The notes: generated from the letters alone by a model not told the origin. DNA of 64,000 bases from Punctularia strigosozonata HHB-11173 SS5 (GCF_000264995.1 NW_006767445.1:128851-192850), one strand, 5' to 3'; positions 12,049-22,744 are shown, counted from the first letter of the stretch. Numbers and translations: made by a program.

Positions 12049-13515
12049 ATGAGTTCAATCAGGATTGATCAAGCAGAGCTCGCAGGCTTTATCGCGGAGA
12101 GCGTACTCTACGGTACTGTCAAACCTTGTAGATCCTGGTTATCCGTATCGGGCTGAATGGTGTTTTCCGACACAGGTCTTTCTCTCGCGATACTGGGGAT
12201 CAGCTTGTTCCTGCTTCTACGGCGCAGGTCAAGCGGACAGTCTGTGGGCAGCCCGATTGTAAAAGGGGCATTGGTGGTAGCGACTGTCCTTTTACTTATC
12301 CTTTCCACAGCGGTGAGTTCCAAAGGATCGCTGCGGTGTCGTTCCATAGGCTTATTCTTGTGCCTCAGCATTGGTGTCTGGACGCGGACCGGGCATGGTC
12401 CGGTTTTGTGGAAACGCCGGGCGCTGAGGGCCTTCCCGGGTCTCTCCTCTTCTACGCGCAACTATGGGACGCAAGGAACGTAGCGAGGACGATCATCTTC
12501 ACGGTCCAGGCGACGATTCTTGACGCGGTTCTGGTATACCGAGTGTATGTTATCTGGAACAACAACTGGTTACCTACGATACTACCGGCGTTGGCGACCG
12601 TGGGGACGTTCGGTATGACATTTCGCGGACAGCGATGGGCTTCTCTCACGCACGAGTCTACAGTGAGCGGTATTGGCGTATCCATCGCGTTCTCCAAAGT
12701 TCAACCCGGAGAAGACGTGTTCATTTCGACCACCGGAAAGTGAGCCATTTGCTCCCACGACCGTTTTATTGCCCGAAGCTCAAGCGCCACCTTTCCTATA
12801 GTTGGATAACTAGCGTCTTCTCTCTCAGCCTAGGGTACGTCTACTCGCTGCATGACTTGCGATATCGCGTCTAAAAGAAAGTTCAGTACCAACGTCCTGG
12901 CCATTGCGTTGATTGGGTGGAGGATCATCAGGAGAGATCGCGTCATGAAATCGTACACGTCGACGACTCTATCGGTGAGGCCCCCTTTTCTTCTGTTTCG
13001 CGGCTCAGCGAAATCCAACTAACACCCTCGTTTCGTAGCCTCTTCTCCTAATTCTCGTAGAGAGTGCAGCGCTTGTCAGGTAAGATTCATCGTCACGCAC
13101 CCGTTTCCCAAAAAAACGCGCCCTGACCAGCTCACCAGCTGTCTCAACCTCATGACGCTCACGGCGTACGAGGCGCAGTCCAACGTCCAGTTCATCTCCG
13201 TAGCCATGTCCGCGCCGATGACCGTAAGCCCGCACCGCTCTCTCCCCGTCCCCTCTCGAGCGCGACATACTCATCGTTCGCTTGACGCAGGGCATCTCCT
13301 TCGGGCTCATCATCGTCCGCGTCGGGCTCGGCATGGCCGGCGGCGGGTCAGCGCCGACGTTCCTCAGCACGGCCAGCCGGCCGGGCGTGACGACGGGGAA
13401 CGGCAGCACGTACCCGATGCAGCTCCGGATCACGAAGGAGACCGAGTACGACTACCCCGCGCCGCAGAAGGACAGCACGTCCTGGAGCGGCGGGTCGTCC
13501 CTGCCCGCCGTGTGA
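12049..13515 (+). CDS. Fungal seven-transmembrane protein, copy 1
   Basis: An intron-rich membrane protein of a kind common in mushroom-forming fungi, whose function is unknown. The ATG at 12049 starts MSSIRIDQAELAGFIAES, followed by hydrophobic exons (LSLAILGISLFLLL; VVATVLLLILSTA). The exon at about 12358-12610 carries FYAQLWDARNVARTIIF and the family signature YRVYVIWNNNW. Small exons follow (for example LAIALIGWRIIRRDR), then ISFGLIIVRVGLG as the last helix and a polar cytosolic tail ending at 13515. About eight introns. A paralogue with the same order of motifs lies at 35374-37039. No enzyme motif is visible; it may be a receptor-like or structural membrane protein. Exon borders between 12610 and 13150 are less sure. 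Confidence 0.75.
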
Positions 13516-14282
13516 AAATGAGGTGTAGTATATATGCGGTGAGGTTGGCGAGGATGCCCCCCTCTCCCCTCCCCCCTCCTTTGTCGCTCGTTGTTGACTC
13601 CTTCTTGATATTGTTATTGGGATATGTAGGTATATCGTTCCTTTTTGTCGTTGTTGTTGTAACTCTCACTCTCCGCGATGTAATGTTTTGGCAATGCTCA
13701 CGGACCTTGTATGGCCGTAGCGACGGTAGTCCGTACCAATAGAATATCAACGATTTCATCCCATGCCCCTCTCCCGATGAGCGCAAAAGATCCCACCGGG
13801 CGCATTCTGCCCTTGAATTGTTCCCGAGCGTCCCAGTGATTATGCCGGGTAACATCGATAGGAGCAGCGCCAGCAACCGCGTCTCGTCGCGAAGACTCGC
13901 GCTCGCTCGCACGCACAGCCTGGGGCTGGTCGCTCTCGCTCCTTCGGCATGCAAATTCGCTTGATAACCGTCGTCTTGGAACGCCACCAGCTTCAGAAAG
14001 TCGCATGGTGGGGGGGAGGGATGAAGCCTCTCGCCCGCCGGCGCAGCTTAATCGGAGCCGACTGCAAGCATCGAGTGCGCGGCAACACGCATATGCATAC
14101 ACATCTTACTAACCCAACCAGAAAGACAACCCCGATAATCTACAATTCGGATAATCTACAATTCGGCCTTCGGGCAGTTACACCAAGTCCATTTTAGCAG
14201 CAGTAGAACAGCAGTAACAGCAGCAGGATATCGTTTCGGTTTTCGCGGGGGGGGGGGGGGTTCTTGTCTCTTCTCTTTTGTC
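13516..14282. other. Convergent intergenic region
   Basis: This stretch lies between the stop codons of two convergent genes. It holds a two-copy 16-bp tandem repeat and a run of about 14 G bases near 14249. No gene is seen. Confidence 0.55.
14135..14166 (+). repeat. 16-bp tandem repeat, two copies
   Basis: The unit ATAATCTACAATTCGG is present twice in perfect tandem. Confidence 0.9.
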
Positions 14283-16684
14283 TCAGTCGGATACCGTGAA
14301 CCCGGTATATCCCTCCGGCACCTCGATCAGCTTGTCAAAGTACCGCTGCAGGCCCGCGACGCTCGTCGCCACCGCGCCGACGTACCCGTCCGGGCGCACG
14401 ACGACGGCGCCGAACGCGTCCTTGTCCACGCCGTAGTTGGCGTACGCGTGGCCCTCCGCGTCGCGCAGCGGGGTTATATGCTTATGCTCCCCCGACGCGG
14501 CTCCGGCCGACGACGAGGAGGGGGAGGAAAGGGAGGAAGGGGAGGAGGAGGAAAGGGAGGGGGGAGGGGGAGGGGGAGGGGGGCAGGATCTCGTACACGG
14601 CGACGGCGACCCCGGGGCGGGCGAGCACCCGGTGTTTCCTGACCGCCTCCGCGCGCGCGTCGGTCGAGCCGGCGAGGAAGAGGAGGACGGTGTGCGCGGT
14701 GGGGCTGAGCAGGTCGAACAGGCGCGTCGGTGCCGTATCGGCGCCGGACGCGGGGACGAGCGCGGGCGCGTCGGGCGCCCTGTCGCCCGCGCGGAGCATC
14801 TGCGCGCCCTCGTCGCCCGCGCGGCCGTACGGGTTCCTCTCCCCCTTCCCTTTATCGTCCCCTTCAGCGCCCTCTTCTTCTTCCGCGCCCTCGGGAAGCC
14901 GCTCGTCGAACACCCACGGGCTCCAGCGGTAGTTGACGCCGAGCTGGCCGAGCCCGTCCCCGCGCTTCCACGCGCCGGCGTCCTCGCCTTTCGCGCTCGA
15001 GAGCTTGTCCTGGAGGGCGGAGGTGAGGTCGAGGACGGCGGCGACGACGGGGAGGCGCTCGGACGTGTAGGAGGCGAGGAGGGCGCGCGGCGCGGCGCGG
15101 CGGGCGACGAGCGCGAGTTTCCAGCCGAGGTTGGACGCGTCTTGGATGGAGGTGTTGAGGCCTTGGCCGCCCATGAGGCTGTGCGCGTGCGCGGCGTCTG
15201 GTCGTAGCGAGATAATGGATGAGTGTACGAGCGCGGGGGTTCGGGTGTTGTGAGGGGAAGGGGGAAGGGGGAAGGGGGCTCACCGCCGACGAGGAAGACG
15301 CGCCCGGATTGGAAGGTGTCGACCATGCGCACGTTGGGGCGGTAGTCGGTGAGCCAGGTGACGGCGCCGAGCGAGACGTCGTCCCGGCCGAGCTTGGCCT
15401 TGACGTGGTCCCGGAAAAAGTCGGGCGAGGAGGCGAGGCGCTCGTAGTCCGCGTCCGGGCCGGCGACGTAGACCGTCATCAGGTCGCCGTCTTTGCGCTC
15501 CGAGGGCCAGATCAGGATCCTGTTACGTATTATACACCCCCGTCCGTGCGTCAGCCCTTCTTTCCTCTTGTTTCCTTCGACGGAAGAGGGGAGAGTGAAT
15601 AGGGGATAGGGGAGAACGGGGGGACGTACGTGCCGGGCGGGCCACCGCCGAAGACGTGGATGTGCTGTTGATATGGGCGGTTGAGATAAGGAGGGAGAGC
15701 GGGTGGAAGGAGGGATGCGACGTACGTGCATGTCGAGCCCTTGGACGTGCACGTCCGCGATCGCGTACCGCTCCTGGCGCGTCTCGCCGAGGAAGCTCAG
15801 GTTGAGCGCCTTGCGGACCGTGCCTGCGCCGCGACAACGGCCGCACGCATATTTCGTCAGCTACACTCGGTACTCCGCCACCTTTTTTTTTATTTATTGG
15901 GAGTGGTGCTTACTGCGCGCGCCGTCGGCGCCGACGAGCCACGGGACCCGCACGACCTCTTCGGTGTGTGTGCCGTCGGCGCCGGTCTTGGCGAGCGTCG
16001 CGCGCACGGCGTCGTCGTCTTGCGCGAAGGACGCGAGGCGCGTGTTGAGCTCGACGCGGCACCCGAGCTGGGCGAGGTGCGCGCGGAGGATGGCCTCCGT
16101 CTTGTCCTGGCCGATCATGACCGCGTTCGGCTGCGAAAGGGGCCGAGTGAGCACGAGGTAGGATGGGATGGGGGGAAGGGAAGGGAAGGGAGAGTGCGCA
16201 CCCAGGGCGTGCCGGGCGTCGGGTGCTCGCGGGGCGACATCTCCCACTGGCGGAGCGGCTCGCGCCCGCCGGGCATCGTGAAGGCTTGCATGGGCAGCGG
16301 CGGGTGCGAGGCGGCGAGGATGTCGGGGAGGACGCCGAGGGTGTTGTACAGCTCGAGCGAGCGGGGCTGCGGGAGCACGGTGAGCGGGGTGAGCGGATGG
16401 CCAAGGAGGCGGGGGCGGGGGGGGATGTCAGACGCACCATGACGCCCGCGCCGCGCTGGCCGACGTGGTGCGTCGGGTCCTTGTCGATGAGCCGGACGGA
16501 GAGCCCGTGTTTGAGCAGGGAGAGCGCGAGGACGAGCCCGGCCGGGCCGGCGCCTGCCTGACGGGGGCGTTGTCAGCGTTCGGCCTACTCGCGGGGCAGC
16601 ATGGGGGCTTACGATGAGCACGTCGGGCGCGGGCGTCGGGGGTGCCGGGGAGAGAGGGGGGAGCGCGTGTTGTTCTGTGGTCAT
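14283..16684 (-). CDS. FAD monooxygenase of the phenol hydroxylase (PheA/TfdB) type
   Basis: A flavin hydroxylase with the C-terminal thioredoxin-like domain of phenol 2-monooxygenases. The ATG at 16682-16684 leads to PDVLIV, then after an intron AGPAGLVLALSLLKHGLSV, the FAD fold. It continues with PRSLELYNTLGVLPDI, WLVGADGARS (about 15925) and the FAD ribityl motif GDAAHAHSLMGGQGLNTSIQ, split by an intron near 15175-15285. The C-terminal part has HAYANYGVDKDAFGAVVVRPDGYVG and stops at 14283. Between VAVAVYEILPP and HKHITPLRDAEG the frame changes across a 69-nt purine tract (14515-14583). Either an intron of about 118 nt (donor gtgtac, acceptor gggggag) removes it, or the tract has slipped and the tail is damaged. 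The substrate is unknown. The gene is divergent from the dehydrogenase at 22851. Confidence 0.83.
14515..14583 (+). repeat. Purine (G/A) tract inside the monooxygenase gene
   Basis: Sixty-nine bases of only G and A on the plus strand. It coincides with the frame change in the C-terminal third of the monooxygenase. Confidence 0.9.
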
Positions 16685-16971
16685 CGTCGGCGGGGCGTAC
16701 TTGGGGTTGAAGCTGACGATGATGAAGGCAGGGTGCGGCGTATGATAGGTTGGAGGCGCCTGGCTTTTGACCGGCACCAGTCACTCTGTCACCGGTCAGG
16801 ACGACGGAGGACGCTGGTATTGTGAACTGCTGCTCCTTACCAGCGATCACATCAGAACCATGGGTGCACGTTTCGCAGAGTCAGAACGCGATATCCAAGA
16901 AAGTCCCGAGGAGATCGCGGGGGTCCCCGTACGTTCGCAGAAACCCGCCGTGCGGCATCCCCCGAGCCGCG

Positions 16972-17088
16972 TCTTGGGCGGGCTGCGGGCCTGCAGTTGC
17001 GCGCTAGGGCGCGTCGAGGGAGTCACCGTGTGGTGTGGGTGAAGCTCTTGCTTGGGCGTAAGCCGGGTGCGAGCGCGACGGCTCGCCC
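16972..17088 (-). repeat. Terminal repeat A, outer copy
   Basis: This 117-bp sequence is repeated at 17367-17483. It starts TCTTGGGCGG on the plus strand and marks the left boundary of the retroelement. Confidence 0.88.
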
Positions 17089-17236
17089 CCGACCTACTCG
17101 GTCGACTCTCTCAACTTGTCCTAGGTTGCTGAAGCACTGATTCTGGTATCTACCTATTCCGTAGTACGTAGACAAATGTCTCTGCTAAATTAACATGGAT
17201 TCGACGGGTCCGCTCCACCAGGGAGAGGAGGGTGGG

Positions 17237-17366
17237 ACGAAAGAAACGAGGGGAGGCCGGACCTCCTTGCCGCCCCTAGGATGTGGCGGCGAGCAGCCAG
17301 CGAGACTGCCCTCCGCCGCCCAAGAATCAGCACCGCCGCACGTGACCTCCGCTCCGGTGCGTCCGC
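17237..17366 (-). repeat. Terminal repeat B, inner copy
   Basis: This 130-bp sequence is repeated at 22615-22744 and abuts the inner A copy. Confidence 0.88.
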
Positions 17367-17483
17367 TCTTGGGCGGGCTGCGGGCCTGCAGTTGCGCGCT
17401 AGGGCGCGTCGAGGGAGTCACCGTGTGGTGTGGGTGAAGCTCTTGCTTGGGCGTAAGCCGGGTGCGAGCGCGACGGCTCGCCC
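17367..17483 (-). repeat. Terminal repeat A, inner copy
   Basis: Second copy of the 117-bp A repeat. The recombinase frame ends inside it. Confidence 0.88.
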
Positions 17484-18760
17484 AGACCGCCCCCCAGACG
17501 GGGCGCGCGCGCCCGGCTGACCCCACACTGCGGTCGAGATCTTCGGGGCTTGCCTCGGAGGTCCCCTAGCGGAAGGAGCTGCATGTGAACGGGCAAGATG
17601 CCCTCGACCAGTCGCCAATAGCGGAGGAAGGCGTCGGAAGACCACCGCCCGGCCCTCTTAATCACATCGGGCGGAACGCCGGCCAGAAGCAGTTCCGTGG
17701 TGCCGCCGATGCGGAATGAGTGCCCCGTGAGTCTTGGGAGTCCGGATTGGGTCCAAACCGCGTTGCATCTTGTCATGAAGAACCGGCGAGTGAGGGGGCG
17801 CGTGCCGAACGATGTGCGATATGCGAAGAGGTGGTTGGTGTCGCTCGGGTTGTTCCAGTATAGGTGATGCCGCAGGGCCCTAATGGGGTCCGAAGATCCT
17901 TGCTGGCGGAGGATAACGACATCCTCCCCTTGGCTGTAGTGGACCTTGGTCGAAGGGAGATGAATGACGTGGGACGGTGAGGCCGGGGAGGGAAGGGCAA
18001 GGTTTCTGCGGCATGGCGACCTCTCTGTGGCCGCTCGCGTCGTCGAGGAGGGGAGGAGCTCCCCTAAACGGCATTGGCCCCAGAAGGCCACACACGCGGC
18101 TGCGAAAACGGCGATGTCGACCGGGTCGGTCAGATCGAGATTCGCCCTCAGGATGCGGAGCATATTGCGGTTGATTGGTAGACGGGGTGGTCGGCGAGAA
18201 ACCGGTGGTCGCCTGTTCTCGACCCCGTTCAAGACGTATCTGAGCCGTTTGCCGCCCTTCCAGTCCGCGTTCTGTGCCGCATGCCAGGCCTTGAGTCCGG
18301 CTATGGCGTTCCTCGCCGTGCTGCCAGCCTGGCGGCCTTCGTTCGATGCCGCGAACGCGCATAGGACCAGCTCATCCGCTGGCAACCAGAATTGTCTGTG
18401 GACCTTCTCCCTTCTGCAGAATTTGATGAAACGGCCCACTGCACCATTATAACCCTTCAACGTTGATGGGGCCCATCCGTGGCGTAACGCTCTGGCGAGA
18501 TGACCCTCCGTTGCCCCGGAAAGCTTGATCCCGTTCGGATTATGTAGGTGCGCCCGTCGGGATTTTGTGCTGGGTAGAGCGAAGTGGTCGCCTTCTGGAG
18601 CTTTCCGAGAGGTCGTCAGAGGGTATCGATGCTTGAGCTGTGTCGACGAGGACCGAGGCGTCGTGGTGCACATGAGAGGAGTCCCGATCTTGACGCGTCG
18701 CCAATTCCGCGTCCTCGATAACCTCTGGTTGGCCTTCCTGCCCCCTCTTGTAAGCTCCAC
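17399..18760 (-). CDS. Tyrosine recombinase frame of the DIRS-type element
   Basis: Part of the retroelement at 16972-22744. The 453-residue frame has the tyrosine recombinase signature: an arginine in GQCRLGELL, HSFRIGG, and a tyrosine near the end in DAFLRYWR. In this family the enzyme inserts the circular DNA copy by site-specific recombination. It identifies the element as DIRS order rather than an LTR element. Confidence 0.88.
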   Translation of the reverse strand: MELTRGGRKANQRLSRTRNWRRVKIGTPLMCTTTPRSSSTQLKHRYPLTTSRKAPEGDHFALPSTKSRRAHLHNPNGIKLSGATEGHLARALRHGWAPSTLKGYNGAVGRFIKFCRREKVHRQFWLPADELVLCAFAASNEGRQAGSTARNAIAGLKAWHAAQNADWKGGKRLRYVLNGVENRRPPVSRRPPRLPINRNMLRILRANLDLTDPVDIAVFAAACVAFWGQCRLGELLPSSTTRAATERSPCRRNLALPSPASPSHVIHLPSTKVHYSQGEDVVILRQQGSSDPIRALRHHLYWNNPSDTNHLFAYRTSFGTRPLTRRFFMTRCNAVWTQSGLPRLTGHSFRIGGTTELLLAGVPPDVIKRAGRWSSDAFLRYWRLVEGILPVHMQLLPLGDLRGKPRRSRPQCGVSRARAPRLGGGLGEPSRSHPAYAQARASPTPHGDSLDAP

Positions 18761-18820
18761 ACCCTCTGCTCATTCTCTTATCTACTAGTCCTCTTGAAGC
18801 TGTAGCGTCTCGGACAAATG

Positions 18821-20380
18821 CTAAATACATGGATCGGCCCTTGTAACAAGACCCAAAAGACAACTAGGAATCCTGATTGATACCTCTGACCGATGTAAGT
18901 CCTTCGGCGCGACTCCTCTCGAGGGTTCGTCCGCTCTATTGAGGCTCGAGGGGACGTACTGCGAGACTAGCCAGATGTTTGCCGCCCGCATAAGCGAGAC
19001 CACCCTCTGGAGAACGCGGTTTTGCTCCGTGTTCCTCGACTTCCCGGCCTCGAGAGCCCCAATGACGCCTTGATTGTCGGACTTCATGACCAGGCGAGTA
19101 TCCGAGATGCCTCTCGCGATGGCCATTTTTAGGCCGAATTCCACTGCGAGCATCTCCCCCCAACCTATGTCGCGCCCTTCGACTTTCCAGCCCAGAATCA
19201 GCTCCCAAGCGTCCCACGTCCCGTCCACGACGACTCCTATCCCGAAGGACGTCGAGGCGTCGACCCATAGGTCGCAGGACGATGTGTTTGTTGGCACCGC
19301 CAGCGTGCTGCCGCACTCCGATCGCTGGAGCTGGGCCCTCCAGAATTCCACGTCTTCGAGGACGTGCGCGTTGGGTTTCCTCCTCGCAAACGGGGACGAC
19401 TCGTGCGGAAACGAGCTTGCGAACCTCGAAAGGTGTACCAGGCGTGATCGGCCGTCGGGCACCGCCATGCTACAGTGAACCAGAGTTCCGAGGACCTGTT
19501 CGGCCTCTTTCCTCGTGAAGGAGCCGCCTGTCCTCCAGGCTTCGAGTTTCGCCAAGTATCGGGATTTCTTCTCCTCGGGAATTGAGACCCGCTTCCTGTC
19601 TAAGTCCCATATGAATCCGAGGTATTTGAAGACTGTCGCGAAATCGTGAGTCTTTGACGGCTTCCACGGCCAACCGAGCCATTCCGCCAGCGCCATCAGC
19701 TCGTCGAGGCCGTAACGGAACCCGGGATTTCCTTCCGAATCGAGACCCTCTGGATACCGGAAAAATGCGAAGTCGTCAACCCATTTTTTCAGAGCGTCGA
19801 CTCCCCAGGCGAGATAAATCGCCGCCATGCAGTCCGCCACCCGGCCCCATACGCCCGGCGAACTAGCCGGGCCGAATGGGGCGTTGTGGTCGATCCAGAA
19901 TTGGTCCCGCCAGTGTACGACGAAATGGCGTTGCTGATCGGGGCGGATTGGTATGCAGCGGAACGCGGCGTCGACGTCGAGCGTGGCGACTTGAGCGCCT
20001 GGCGGTGCTTCCATGACCAGCAACGCCATCTCCGCGAACGAGCCCCAGTCGCACTGGAACTGATCCGTGTCTATCTCGCTATTGACCGACGATCGAGTTC
20101 GGTCATCGCGCGGGAATGAGAAGTCTTGAATCATGCGCATTTCGCTCGTGCCTGCTTTCGGGACCGCTCCGAGCGGGGACGTCCTGAAGAAGCCTATCTG
20201 CGATTCGAGCTGCGCTTTCGAATACGGGCCCGAGTAGCAGCCGGCCTTTCTCTCCTTATCTACATACGCGTCGATGGCCTCGTGGTTCTCCCGCGCAGAC
20301 CGATGATTAGGCGGGTTGTATGAATCTATTAAGGATGAAGTGATGCCCATATCAAACCCGGCCGTGATGTTCGACACCAC
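18821..20380 (-). CDS. Reverse transcriptase / RNase H frame of the DIRS-type element
   Basis: Part of the retroelement at 16972-22744. The 519-residue frame has a reverse transcriptase palm (ATLDVDAAFRCIPI, NAPFGPASSPGVWGR, KWVDDFAFFR) followed by an RNase H-like region (CDLWVDASTSFGIGVV, VEFGLKMAIARG, MKSDNQGVIGALEAG). Confidence 0.88.
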   Translation of the reverse strand: MVSNITAGFDMGITSSLIDSYNPPNHRSARENHEAIDAYVDKERKAGCYSGPYSKAQLESQIGFFRTSPLGAVPKAGTSEMRMIQDFSFPRDDRTRSSVNSEIDTDQFQCDWGSFAEMALLVMEAPPGAQVATLDVDAAFRCIPIRPDQQRHFVVHWRDQFWIDHNAPFGPASSPGVWGRVADCMAAIYLAWGVDALKKWVDDFAFFRYPEGLDSEGNPGFRYGLDELMALAEWLGWPWKPSKTHDFATVFKYLGFIWDLDRKRVSIPEEKKSRYLAKLEAWRTGGSFTRKEAEQVLGTLVHCSMAVPDGRSRLVHLSRFASSFPHESSPFARRKPNAHVLEDVEFWRAQLQRSECGSTLAVPTNTSSCDLWVDASTSFGIGVVVDGTWDAWELILGWKVEGRDIGWGEMLAVEFGLKMAIARGISDTRLVMKSDNQGVIGALEAGKSRNTEQNRVLQRVVSLMRAANIWLVSQYVPSSLNRADEPSRGVAPKDLHRSEVSIRIPSCLLGLVTRADPCI

Positions 20381-20465
20381 GTCCGAAAACCTGTCCTGCA
20401 GGCCGGCGTTGCGCAGCGCCTCGTCCCAGCGGGACGCGATGAATGGGGTGATGATCGGAAAGGGA

Positions 20466-22058
20466 TCAGCACACGACGGTGCACGCCTGAGCTCCGTGGT
20501 TTGCGCCCCCGCAAAGGGTGCACCGGTGGTCTCCTTTAAGGCACGGTCCGGCGTCCTTCTTCGTGCATCCGCCGGCCATGTTGAAGTAGAAACAGTAGTG
20601 TCGGCCCTTGGCGTCTCGGACTGCGCGATCTTCTCCCCGGGTGAGCATAACTGGTTGGCCGTTGACGAGAGTTTCTGCCTTGCACGTCGCCGCTCTATGG
20701 CCTTTCCCGCCGCAGAAGAAACATCTCGCGTCGATCGGCTTCGGGGCGAAGGTCTGGGACCGTCCCGCCGAGTGTTTTGGTGGCTGGTCTGGTTTGGAGC
20801 CGGTGCCCCGCGCTGCGTTCTGGGTCCGAAAGGGCTGCAGGGAAGCCATCACCTGCGCCTTGACGAACGCCGGCTCTACCTTCCTCCAGATATGCTTGTG
20901 GAAGGTGCCGGGGTCTATGCCTTCGAGGTGGCACCTGCGGCGGACTTCGGCGTCGTAAGCTAGCCAAAGCGTCCAGTTATCCGATGTGGCCCCATCGGAG
21001 CGGCATATGCGATCGAAGTGTTTCCTCCACCGCTCGTAGTCACGGCGGAAGTAGGTCTTGATGAGTTGGAGCAGGCGCTTCCACGCCTGGTACCACTCCC
21101 CGAAGGTCAGTTTCAGTTCGCCCGCCGATGGGAGAACTTTCTCCGCCTGGATCAGCCCCTTCGCCGGGTCGACCGCATACATGTCCGTCAGGAGCGACGA
21201 CGTGTTGCAGCCGTATTCGGCTACAGCCTTGTCGGTGAGGTAGTTTAAGGGTATGTGGGTCGTCCATCCTTCTTGGAATTTCTTCCTGATCGGATCGGGG
21301 ATCGAGTAGCAGTCCGTCTTGGCCTGCTTTCCTCTGACGAGTTGGGGGCGACGCGGGCCTCTGGCCGACTCTTGGACCTGGTGGATGCGGTGCTCTGACC
21401 TCGAATGGCGGTCCCTCCTGTGGTCGCGGTGCGAAGCGCGCCTGTCGCGATAGTCGGCTCTCCGCGCACGGGGGGAGGGTGAGGAGGGCGGGGACATGCT
21501 TCGTGACCTGCCGGAATTGGGGCTGAGCGTCCGCGAGCTCCCGGACGAAGTCTCAGATCTCGATGAGGGGCTGCTCGACGAAGACGATGGCGAGCTGAAG
21601 CGCCTCCCTGAGCGCGAGTTCGAGTCCTCTCCGCCCCGCCTATGACCCTGCTCGAACGGGTCCGGGGACGAATCGCGCCGCCTCCTCTTCCTAGCCAGGG
21701 AGGTGCGATGGGAGTGACGGTGTCTCGGACGCGAGCGGTCCTGTCTCCGTTTACGGTGGTGACGTCTCGCCGGCTGCCCACCCTGCACGGGTTCGGCTCC
21801 TGACTGGCGACCCATACGGGGTTCTTCCTCGAGTCCCTGGGAGTTAACGGTATCCTGCCTAGACGGCGTTGGGGACGTGGGAGGTGTCGGGGGAGACGAA
21901 CCGCCTGGGTGAGCGTCAGTTCCATTGCCATACGGCTGGATTCCGAGACCGGGCGCCCTATGGCAATGCCCCTCGACCATATGGTCCTCGTCGTATATAC
22001 GACGGACGGCGGGAAGGGAAAGGGGGCATATGCCCCCCCCCAAATTCCTCGGACGCAT
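20466..22058 (-). CDS. Gag-like frame of the DIRS-type element
   Basis: Part of the retroelement at 16972-22744. A 530-residue frame with a long Arg/Ser-rich N-terminal half and two zinc-knuckle-like clusters near the C-terminus (CFFCGGKGHRAATC; CTLCGGANHGAQAC). It is probably the nucleic-acid-binding structural protein. Confidence 0.75.
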   Translation of the reverse strand: MRPRNLGGGICPLSLPAVRRIYDEDHMVEGHCHRAPGLGIQPYGNGTDAHPGGSSPPTPPTSPTPSRQDTVNSQGLEEEPRMGRQSGAEPVQGGQPARRHHRKRRQDRSRPRHRHSHRTSLARKRRRRDSSPDPFEQGHRRGGEDSNSRSGRRFSSPSSSSSSPSSRSETSSGSSRTLSPNSGRSRSMSPPSSPSPRARRADYRDRRASHRDHRRDRHSRSEHRIHQVQESARGPRRPQLVRGKQAKTDCYSIPDPIRKKFQEGWTTHIPLNYLTDKAVAEYGCNTSSLLTDMYAVDPAKGLIQAEKVLPSAGELKLTFGEWYQAWKRLLQLIKTYFRRDYERWRKHFDRICRSDGATSDNWTLWLAYDAEVRRRCHLEGIDPGTFHKHIWRKVEPAFVKAQVMASLQPFRTQNAARGTGSKPDQPPKHSAGRSQTFAPKPIDARCFFCGGKGHRAATCKAETLVNGQPVMLTRGEDRAVRDAKGRHYCFYFNMAGGCTKKDAGPCLKGDHRCTLCGGANHGAQACTVVC

Positions 22059-22090
22059 ATGCGACCTCGGTGGGTGACGTGCCGGCAGCC

Positions 22091-22585
22091 CTATGGCCGT
22101 CGCAAGCGCGTGCTGGTTGGGCCTATGCCCTCGAAATCTGGGAAGAACAACTCACCCCTGTCCTCCGACGGCGGTGGGAGTTGTGGGTCGTCCTCCTCGT
22201 CCTCGTCCTCCTGGTCCGGGCTCCGCTCATGGCCCGTACTATCGGGTTCCGACTCCCTACTGTCTTCATCCGCCTCGTGGTGAGAGCCTTCATCTGGTCT
22301 CGCCTCCCCTTCTCGTGCGATACCTTCGAAGGTGGAGTTCGAAGTGCTCGACGCGTTGTCGATGATTTCCGCGAGTTCTTGCCTCGTGAACAGGGCCTTG
22401 AAGTCGGGGTGCGCCATGTAGAACTTGATGTCGGCTAGAAGCTTCTGCCTCGCCCTGGCTTTGAGGGCCGCCACTGTGCCTTCTTCTTCGAGCCCTAAGT
22501 GGGTGGCCAGTCGCTGCAGTTCCTCCTTGCGCAAGGCCGACAGTCGTTTGACGAAAAGTGGGGGTCGTTCGAGCCATGGAGGCAT
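22091..22585 (-). CDS. SAP-domain-like frame of the DIRS-type element
   Basis: Part of the retroelement at 16972-22744, next to repeat B. The N-terminal part (LSALRKEELQRLATHLG, VAALKARARQKL) fits a SAP DNA-binding helix pair, followed by an acidic stretch. It is probably the leading part of the element's first protein-coding region. Confidence 0.55.
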   Translation of the reverse strand: MPPWLERPPLFVKRLSALRKEELQRLATHLGLEEEGTVAALKARARQKLLADIKFYMAHPDFKALFTRQELAEIIDNASSTSNSTFEGIAREGEARPDEGSHHEADEDSRESEPDSTGHERSPDQEDEDEEDDPQLPPPSEDRGELFFPDFEGIGPTSTRLRRP

Positions 22586-22614
22586 TGCGGAAATTCACGA
22601 AATCGGAGTCCAAT

Positions 22615-22744
22615 ACGAAAGAAACGAGGGGAGGCCGGACCTCCTTGCCGCCCCTAGGATGTGGCGGCGAGCAGCCAGCGAGACTGCCCTCCGCCGCCCA
22701 AGAATCAGCACCGCCGCACGTGACCTCCGCTCCGGTGCGTCCGC
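22615..22744 (-). repeat. Terminal repeat B, outer copy
   Basis: Second copy of the 130-bp B repeat. It marks the right boundary of the retroelement, about 106 bp before the dehydrogenase start codon. Confidence 0.88.

Larger units (their letters stand above)
16972..22744 (-). mobile_element. DIRS-order retroelement with split direct repeats
   Basis: The element is about 5.8 kb and reads on the minus strand. In its own orientation the order is repeat B, SAP-domain frame, Gag-like frame, reverse transcriptase/RNase H frame, tyrosine recombinase frame, repeat A, repeat B, a spacer of about 148 bp, repeat A. This split arrangement (B ... A B ... A) is the PAT-like layout of tyrosine-recombinase retroelements, which integrate through a circular intermediate and make no target duplication. 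Copies of A (117 bp) and of B (130 bp) look identical by eye, so the insertion is probably recent. It looks whole; I see no clear break in the core frames. It lies between two divergent host genes. Confidence 0.88.
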
